Shown here in pieces: positions 57,015 through 64,000 of a stretch of 64,000 nt of DNA (the stretch's first letter is position 1; each line of letters opens with the position of its first letter). The stretch comes from Clytia hemisphaerica (lineage: Eukaryota; Cnidaria; Hydrozoa; Leptothecata; Clytiidae): positions 186,001 through 250,000 of the forward strand of contig CACVBU010000378.1 in NCBI GenBank assembly GCA_902728285.1. The letters are read 5' to 3'. The notes beneath the pieces are model-generated. The model was not told where the DNA came from, did not search any database, and saw nothing but the letters and a program-made list of their open reading frames with translations. The position numbers and the translations under genes are program-made.

Positions 57015-57769
57015 CCCTATTTTTATCAGGGGGGTGTTTTCCACCAGGCTGGCACTCTTTTGCTAATAGCTCACTGAAATTTTTTTATAACACTCTGAAA
57101 GTTTTTGACTTTTAATATAATCCTAGTAGCAGCATGTATACCAAATTTTACAATTATACACCGACCAGATCAGGTTTTATGACTTTTTTGTGCAGGCATA
57201 TCATAAAATCCTGCTAAAACCCTGTAAAATCCCAAAATCTTAAATTTAGCATAACTTTTGATCTAGGCATCCAATTGACTTCAAATTTTGACAGGTTTTA
57301 GGTATCAATGATAAATTTTCAAAAATATTTTAAAAATTTTCAAAAACTGCTGACGTCATCATAAATAACGTCATTGTTTTTTAAAAAAATTTACTCATTT
57401 TCTGCATATATTTTAAGCCTCGATTTTATTAGTATATTAAAAACCGGCAAATATGTTAAAGGTATTCTTTTTGGCTTTTAGAAATTCAAAACAGAATTGA
57501 AAAATCTCCATTCGTTCAACTTTAATTGCTATTTTATTGAATAGTACTTTTTCATTGGTCAGCGATAATTGTGAAACTTTGTGATGACGTCATCACCTTT
57601 ATGATGACGTCATCAACCCAAATTTTTTTCTATGAACTCCTTTTATGGTAGAGGACATTTGTGCCAAATTTCAAGTCCATACCTTTTCTAGATCAAAAGT
57701 TATGCAAGGCTGGTGGAAAACACCCCCCCTTGAGAATACAAAATCCGAAAAAGCCTGATAATAATAGGG
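57015..57769. mobile_element. TTAA-flanked (piggyBac-type) MITE 1
   Basis: CCCTATTTTTATCAGG and the inverse CCTGATAATAATAGGG lie between TTAA (57011-57014) and TTAA (57770-57773). Inner GTGTTTTCCACCA pairs with TGGTGGAAAACAC. Contains GATGACGTCATCA twice in close variants. TTAA duplication with CCC-type ends is the piggyBac signature (family knowledge). No transposase in 755 bp. Confidence 0.8.
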
Positions 57770-57773
57770 TTAA

Positions 57774-58966
57774 CCCTATTAGCCCCAAGCTTTTTTGACT
57801 TTTGTATCCCCAGGGGGGGGGTAGAATCTACCACCCTCGATTATTTTCGATCTAGAAGAGCTATGGCAATCAAATTTGGTACAGATGTTCTCCATCATGA
57901 TTCATAGGCCCAATTGTAGACCAGATATTCACCCAAGGAACAAGTGTGCAAAAAATCAGCCAAATCAAACAATTTTTGAAGTCTCCAGGCTGTCCCAAAG
58001 TTTTAGCCTCGTTTTGGCGAAAAACTCGTCCCCAGGCCCCAAAAATCAAAATTTTTGAAAAATGAAAAAAAGAACCCCAGATATTCACCCAAGGAACAAG
58101 TGTGCAAAATTTCAGCCAAATCAAACAATTTTTGAAGTCTCCAAGCTGCCCCAAAGTTTTAGCCTCGTTTTGGCGAAAAACTCGTCCCCAGACCCCAAAA
58201 ATCAAAATTTTCAAAAAATGAAAAAAACGCCCCCAGATATTCACCTAAGGAAAAAGTGAGCCAAATTTCAGCCAAATCCGACCATTTTTGAAGTCTCCAG
58301 GCTGCCCTAAAGTTTTTGTGACAGACAGACAGACACACACACAGACAGACATTGTCAGATTGTAGCTCAACTGAAGTTGAGAACTGATGACGTCATCACA
58401 AAATTTCCACCTGTCGGAAAAAAGCCCAAATATATGGTTTACAAAAATGTCTATTACAGTCGAACCAATAAAAATATTTCGATTCTGTTTGAAGATTCTG
58501 AAAGGTAAAAGACTGTTCTTTAACATAATTGCAGGTTTTGCAATTTCCATGAAGATTTTTTCTTAAAATCTATGCTGAAGATGAGTAAAATTTTCAAAAT
58601 TTGATGACGTCATAAATGATGACGTCATCATTTTCAAAAATTTTCTTTAGGTTTTTTAAATTTGTATTATCAATGCCTATCACGTGTCAAAATTTGAAAA
58701 TGATTGAATAAATAGTTTAGAAGTTATCAGCACTTTAAAATTTAGAGTTTTAAGGATTTTAGCTGGGTTTTATATCATGTTTCACAATAAAGTAATAAAA
58801 CCTGATCTGGACAACGTATGACCCTAAAGTTTTGTACAAGTACTCTTAATAAGATTTTATTAAAAGTCAGAAAGTTTCAAGTCGTTTGAAAAATTTTTCT
58901 CCGAGATATAAACAAAAGAACTCCAGCGTGGTAGATTCTACCCCCCCCCCTGGGGCTAAAATAGGG
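57774..58966. mobile_element. TTAA-flanked (piggyBac-type) MITE 2
   Basis: CCCTATTAGCCCC and the inverse GGGGCTAAAATAGGG lie between the shared TTAA at 57770-57773 and TTAA at 58967-58970. Subterminal GGGGGGGTAGAATCTACCAC pairs with GTGGTAGATTCTACCCCCCC. The interior carries three 155 bp repeat units (57904-58382) and GATGACGTCATCA. 1193 bp, non-coding. Confidence 0.8.
57904..58382. repeat. 155 bp repeat element, three units
   Basis: Starts CAATTGTAGACCAGATATTC, three units of the same repeat as at 46505-47632, then ACAGACAGACAGACACACAC and the CTCAACTGAAGTTGAG hairpin. Carried inside the TTAA element 2. Confidence 0.8.
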
Positions 58967-58970
58967 TTAA

Positions 58971-61900
58971 TCGTAGAGCTTAATCAAGTAGAAATGACAG
59001 TGTTGAAATTTAATGACACCGTTAGGGCAAAGCCATGGTTTGGACAGAGTGTGAAAATCAGAAAAATAAGGCCAATACATCAAAAATCAACGAGTTCGAG
59101 CAAAAAATCTATATTTTCTTTATTGTTTTGAATAGTCATCTTTATAAAGAAACCATCTTTGAAAAAATTATTGGCGAGGGGGGGGCAAGCCCGATTGCTA
59201 CAGCACTGGATGTACAGTGAAGAAATTTGTATTTACTGTAAATACAAAAGAAGTTCTGTAGTTGCGTCTACAGTACAATATCGAATCCGAATTCTAGAGA
59301 GATTTCAATCAAAGAGGAGCAGGCTTTAGTGTTTGTACGCGAGTAGACTTGTCTTGAATTTGATTAATCACAAAATATAAACAAACAAAAACAGTACTAT
59401 AAAAAAGGTTCAGTTTTCACAAAAACATAACACTTTGTATGTGTGAATCAACGTGTCAAGCGACAGTACAAACATCAAAAGACATTCTAATCTGAGAAAA
59501 GTGCAAATAAAGTTTTTATGCAACAAAGAAACAGAGCGACCTAAGCATTCCAATTTATCTTGGAAAAGGATTTGTGTTTACAATGATTTGATAGGTAGAG
59601 GATCTATCAAGAGTTCATCTGAAATTAGATGTCAAGTCTCGAAATGTTTGTGACATGACTTTATTGTCATTAAGAGATGACACTGATTGAAATTTAACAA
59701 GAAGAGCCATTATGATAGGATCAACAAATCACGATAAAAAAATGTCAAAATTGAAAGCAATGGAAAGCACTGGTTGACCAAAGACCAAAGAAAGCTATTT
59801 TGTAACACTTCAATGGAGAAAATTATCGTCTTTCCATGGTTACAGACTGTTGCCATTGCGAGTGGACCTCCCCTGTCACGAAGAAACTTTCACAACTTCT
59901 ACCATTTTTACGGGAAAATCTCAATCCTCCGGTACTTCCCGGAACCAAATCTATCATTTAAAGCCTTATTGTAGTGTGGCGAGTATTGAAAAAATTGTAG
60001 ACGAGTTTACAGAAGTAACTTAAGAGAACGCTAAAAACGAAGTTTATCAGAAAGTAAAATAATTTGAAAATAGCTTTGAGTTAAAAACCAGTACTCAAAA
60101 CTTTACTGCCTTCTCCAGAGTTATTCAGTCAATTTCTTTTTTTGTCCAAAGAACAAATCAAATAAACTAGCACGTCCGCAAAATAACACCAGGATGTGAA
60201 ACTCATACCACTCCACAGTGAGGGAGTCGAAATCAAATGAAACCATATGATGTGTTTCGAGGAGTTCAGAGAAATGCGGTTGATACATAATTGATCATAA
60301 TAAGAAAAATACCAGAAAATAATTGGGTGACTATAATTAAGAATGACAAAGAAGTAGGGGGTTATGCAATGGAAGGAGTTTCCTTAAAAAAATAGTTTGA
60401 CAGTACCTTGTCAGTGAACTCTTACAAACATTCATCTCATTGTATCGTCGTAAAACATTATCACAAAGTGAATCTTTCTCCAATAACACTCAAGTGATGT
60501 ATATGCAACAGGGTATGAGCCGAAAAGCGAAAACCGTCAATCAATCTTTAACTTTAAACGGAGAAAGGTTAAGTTCCTCCCTTTAAATATAGAGGGGAAG
60601 TGTTAAGCCATTACACTCTTTTTAAAAGAACCAGTTAAACTTTGATGAAGATTGGCTGTTATTAGTCTGAAATTGTTCTTATATTGAGCGAAAAATTGAG
60701 GTATTTTTGCGTTATGTACAATTTTTACTACTCTTTACGACCCTCGATCTCGAATTGCTTACTGTAGAATGCAGAATTGTCAGGTTCAGCATTATTTTTA
60801 AATTGTTTTTATTTTGAGCCTTATTGTTCTCATAAAATTGTTCTTATAAGAAAAGTTTCTCATTTCTCCAAAAGCCAACTGGTAACACTTCTGATATGGC
60901 TAAAAGAAAAAACTTCACTGCTTGAACTCCCTTCAAATTATAATACAAAACTAAGCAACGTAGAAAATTAGCTTCCTTCCTAAAGAAAGATCACCCATCA
61001 TGCCATGGAATATGAATAAATCTACTTTATACTATACTGTGGTACAATGTATCTGTACTCATTGAATGAATCTCTAGAATAACCAAAAAAAATTTTACAC
61101 TACTAGCATTATGATAGATAAGCCTATCCACAGTGAAATTTTCCTCTTTCCTTCAACATTTCTTATAGTAGCTTGAAACCACAGTGTAAAAGCTGAAGTG
61201 AGGTAATATCGTCTCACATGTAAGTAAATATTTATTCCAAGTAGTTCTTTATAAATGATGGCCCCCACGAGAACTATTTTCAATATGACGTATATTATGA
61301 TCTATATTCGAAGATTTCTGTAAATGCAATCATAAAAAGCCAAAAAAGATTTTCCATTTCGAAAGCCCAATGATGTTTTTTTGCAAATCATTATGCAAAT
61401 GTCTAAAACAGATCTACAGAGACTTGTTTTCGAAATACAGTAAGTACAAGACGTTGTACTGCGTTGTAAGCTGTCAGTTACAAACTTTTCTTAATGATTG
61501 AACGAGTCTATATCACGCAAACAAAAATTCCCATCAAAAGGTGAATCGTCTCACAGTAAACAATGACAAAACTTTCTGAAAAACACGATATCACATCAGG
61601 TCAAATTGACAACTCACTATAATATACTGATTAAAAGTCTTATTGTTTATTTTAACATTTGAAAAAAAATGTAAAATATGGTATGAAATTTTAGTCGTGT
61701 GAAGATTTTTAAAGGTATTTTAACATAACACACGGTTGATAGTGTTCAATTTCTGAAAAGTATTTGATTGCCACGAATTTAGATGATTTCTGTCGAAAGC
61801 CTCGTTATTCACATCCTCAATCAAGTTGACTCTTGTTTTAAAAGTTGTGAAGACTACTTTCCATTTCATAACGGATATAAGAAAGCAGAGAGTGCCAAAA

Positions 61901-63158
61901 AAATGATTGAAAGTGCAACACGTTACATTCGACAAAATACGATCGATTAACAGTAGTAATTTGAACAAATTTCCTCATGCTTTGTACCTTTTCCCACTTT
62001 TAAAAGATAGTTTTTATTTCCAGTTGGTGGTTGGGGTGAAATGTGCCTATCACATATTAACACGTAACAAATAAAAGGTAGTAAAAAACATCGTGAAGTA
62101 AAAAAGCCGCTACACAAAGGCAATAAGAAAAGTTGAAAATACCTTTTTTCGCCTTAAAAAGGCATTTTCTCTGGCACAAACACAAAAATCATAAACGAGT
62201 ATTGATCAACATCGGCAGCTGATTTCGGTTCTTCTTTCTTTCTGCCCACTACTTTCTCTCAACAAACGTAATACAATAGTTCACTTTTTTTTTACGCTAT
62301 GGATGACCTCATACCGAACTCTTCTTACTTTTGAGATAAGACTTACTTTAAATATATCAATGTACCGTCATAATACTGATACATAAAAACTGGAGGGCTT
62401 AACGAGACGACAGCATCAAAGACAGGCTTAGGCTGATAAAGTCAATCAGTCAGTTTTAACTAATACTATTTAAACAAAAATCACAAGACTAAAGTCATTT
62501 ATTAAGACATTTTCTTTTTATCGAAAGAAAGCTCTTTCCAGAATTTCTTTAAAGGGTTCATCTTGATTTATAGGGTAGGGAATTGATTAATTAGTTGGTT
62601 TTAGAATGTAATCAGTTTACTTTTAAAATTGCGGATACCTTTTAAGGAAATTCCCACCTACTACCCGACCCGATCTTAAAGGTAATTCAAAGCACCTTGA
62701 ATTTAACGGCAAAGAATAACCAAATAATATGCTATCTTGGCGTGATGACAGATTTCGAATGCTCTCATTGTGTTGGAGGATTGTTGAAAGATTTTTCGGA
62801 TAAAGTTAGAAAATTTCCTCCGACGAGTATTTTTCCCTCCAGCCTGATGTGATACAGAATTTTACGCTATGATTAGCTGAGGTAGAACAATCGAACGTCA
62901 ATTAAAAACTAATATTTGAGCCGCTTTAAAGTTTTAAAGCAAAATGCATTGTGGTTTTGAGTAGAGCAAGTTGAGCCAACTACTGTTTAAAGTGCGGAAA
63001 ATTTGTTCTTATTTCAATCAAAAGATTCTTTATTAAACTCAGGAGGGGCAAGACCAATAAGATACAACAGCCGAAGGCTACTAGCGAATTTCCTGTGCAG
63101 GATTTGAAGCCACCTATACATAAGTAGCGCGACCTGTTTGATTTTAATTCGAAAGTTA
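58971..63158. other. no gene seen
   Basis: About 4 kb of AT-rich DNA. Short plus frames at 59453-59653 and 59774-59974 lack splice support or homology. I looked on the minus strand for the RSK glycine-loop exon and did not find it. Confidence 0.45.
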
Positions 63159-63598
63159 CATGGCTACGCCCCCCCTTCTTTGGGGGGGGGGGGGTGTAAA
63201 TCAAAAATCGGCCTAAAAGTGGGTGGGAGCTGTCTCATTTTTTTAAAATCAGGGGGGGGGGCTAAAAAAGTGGGGGGACCTGAAGGGCTGCACTAAAGTT
63301 CTGGGGGCTAATTAAGAACTAAAGGGTGCATATGTTTTCTCAATCAGAACCTTCTTATATGTTTTTAAAAATATATATCATTTTTCTTTAGATTTCTTTT
63401 AAGAAATATTTAAAAATATATAACATATTGAAATCGAAATAATTTGATGCCGAATTATTTTTCTTTGCTGGGACCTGAACCCTGAAAGTACTTTTTGCAG
63501 GGACCTGAACCTTTAGATTTCAACTGGGACCTGAACCTTACTGAAAAGTGGGGGGGGCTAAATTTGTTGGGGGACCTAGAACCCCATTCGGAGCCATG
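63159..63598. mobile_element. GGGACCTGAACC-repeat element, 5 bp TSD
   Basis: Ends CATGGCTACGCCCC and GGGGTTCTAG-side inverse CCATTCGGAGCCATG, flanked by AGTTA on both sides (63154-63158 and 63599-63603). A C7/G12 hairpin follows the left end, and GGGACCTGAACC recurs at least three times in the right half. Resembles the 53395 element in architecture. 440 bp. Confidence 0.65.
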
Positions 63599-63810
63599 AG
63601 TTAGTTTGAAAGTAATATAAAAATTGTTCCACGCGAAAACACAGATGCACAGAATGCGCTAAATTCGACCAATCCTCCTGGGGTGCAAATCAAAGACATC
63701 ACTTTTGCTTTCCTGAGAAAGGTTAAGAAGAATCATCTCTTGTCTTTGGTCACATTTCATTTTGGAAGACCCCAACCAAAAAGATATAAAGGAAATTAAA
63801 AAGTAATTAC

Positions 63811-63987
63811 CTCAACAGCTGCTGTCAAGTCCTCTTGCGAAGCAAACATCTGAGAAAAAAGAAAACAAAAGCGGAATTAATAAAAGTTAATATACACAAT
63901 ACAACAAACTTTCAGACTTTTAAGGTGATCTGTGGATATAGGGGGTAAGTATTATATCATCTAGAAGTCTATACCTTAGCCAGAGTA
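63811..63987 (-). CDS. two candidate upstream exons (RSK 5' or other gene)
   Basis: Exon 63811-63849 lies between TTTCTCAG and GTAATT and reads MFASQEDLTAAVE, phase 0 out. A possible 13 nt exon at 63975-63987 (TTTACAG acceptor, GTATAG donor) would add TLAK in phase. The phase agrees with the first RSK exon found at 55767, but a glycine-loop exon would still be needed between them. Assignment to RSK rests only on strand and phase. Confidence 0.35.
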
Positions 63988-64000
63988 CTGTAAACAAAAA

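Overview
The window is animal nuclear DNA: AT-rich, with intron-split genes using GT-AG splice sites, and densely packed with transposon debris. The content (a Polycomb RING-finger gene, a ribosomal S6 kinase gene, six-cysteine ShK-like secreted domains, LINE fragments, many TIR/MITE families) suggests an early-branching marine invertebrate such as a cnidarian or sponge, but nothing in the sequence fixes the species. One N (25369) and several indel-rich patches show that assembly quality is uneven.

Layout. 1-24 kb: no convincing host gene; inverted-repeat elements, a roughly 5.7 kb inverted structure whose arms carry a minisatellite (7431-13090), a noisy 1 kb tandem duplication (13.05-15.1 kb), a broken LINE (16.2-18.3 kb) and an unrecognised coding-like stretch (20.36-21.29 kb). 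24.26-29.13 kb, plus strand: a gene made of two tiny signal-peptide exons followed by 16 tandem exon units of about 261 bp, each encoding one six-cysteine ShK-like domain. 30.47-35.82 kb, minus strand: a complete nine-exon PCGF1-like gene (C3HC4 RING plus RAWUL). 36.66-37.71 kb, plus strand: a compact two-domain paralogue of the ShK-like gene, head-to-head with PCGF1 across about 830 bp. 37.8-44 kb: LINE fragment and several nested TIR elements. 45.85-55.77 kb, minus strand: an RSK-type kinase gene, 17 exons recovered from the second half of the N-terminal kinase domain's N-lobe to the stop codon; its introns host more MITEs. 55.8-64 kb: probably RSK 5' intron or intergenic DNA with two TTAA-flanked elements and possible upstream exons at the right edge.

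The host genes are functionally unrelated: secreted Cys-rich peptides, a PRC1.1 chromatin subunit and an ERK-pathway kinase. The most striking feature is the ShK-like exon array. Exon and intron have been amplified together, every ShK-like exon is phase 1-1, two units break the frame, and a two-domain paralogue with the same exon plan lies 7.5 kb downstream. Second is a set of short elements whose flanks give clean target-site duplications (9 bp, 7 bp, 5 bp, TTAA, TA), allowing superfamily guesses and insertion order.
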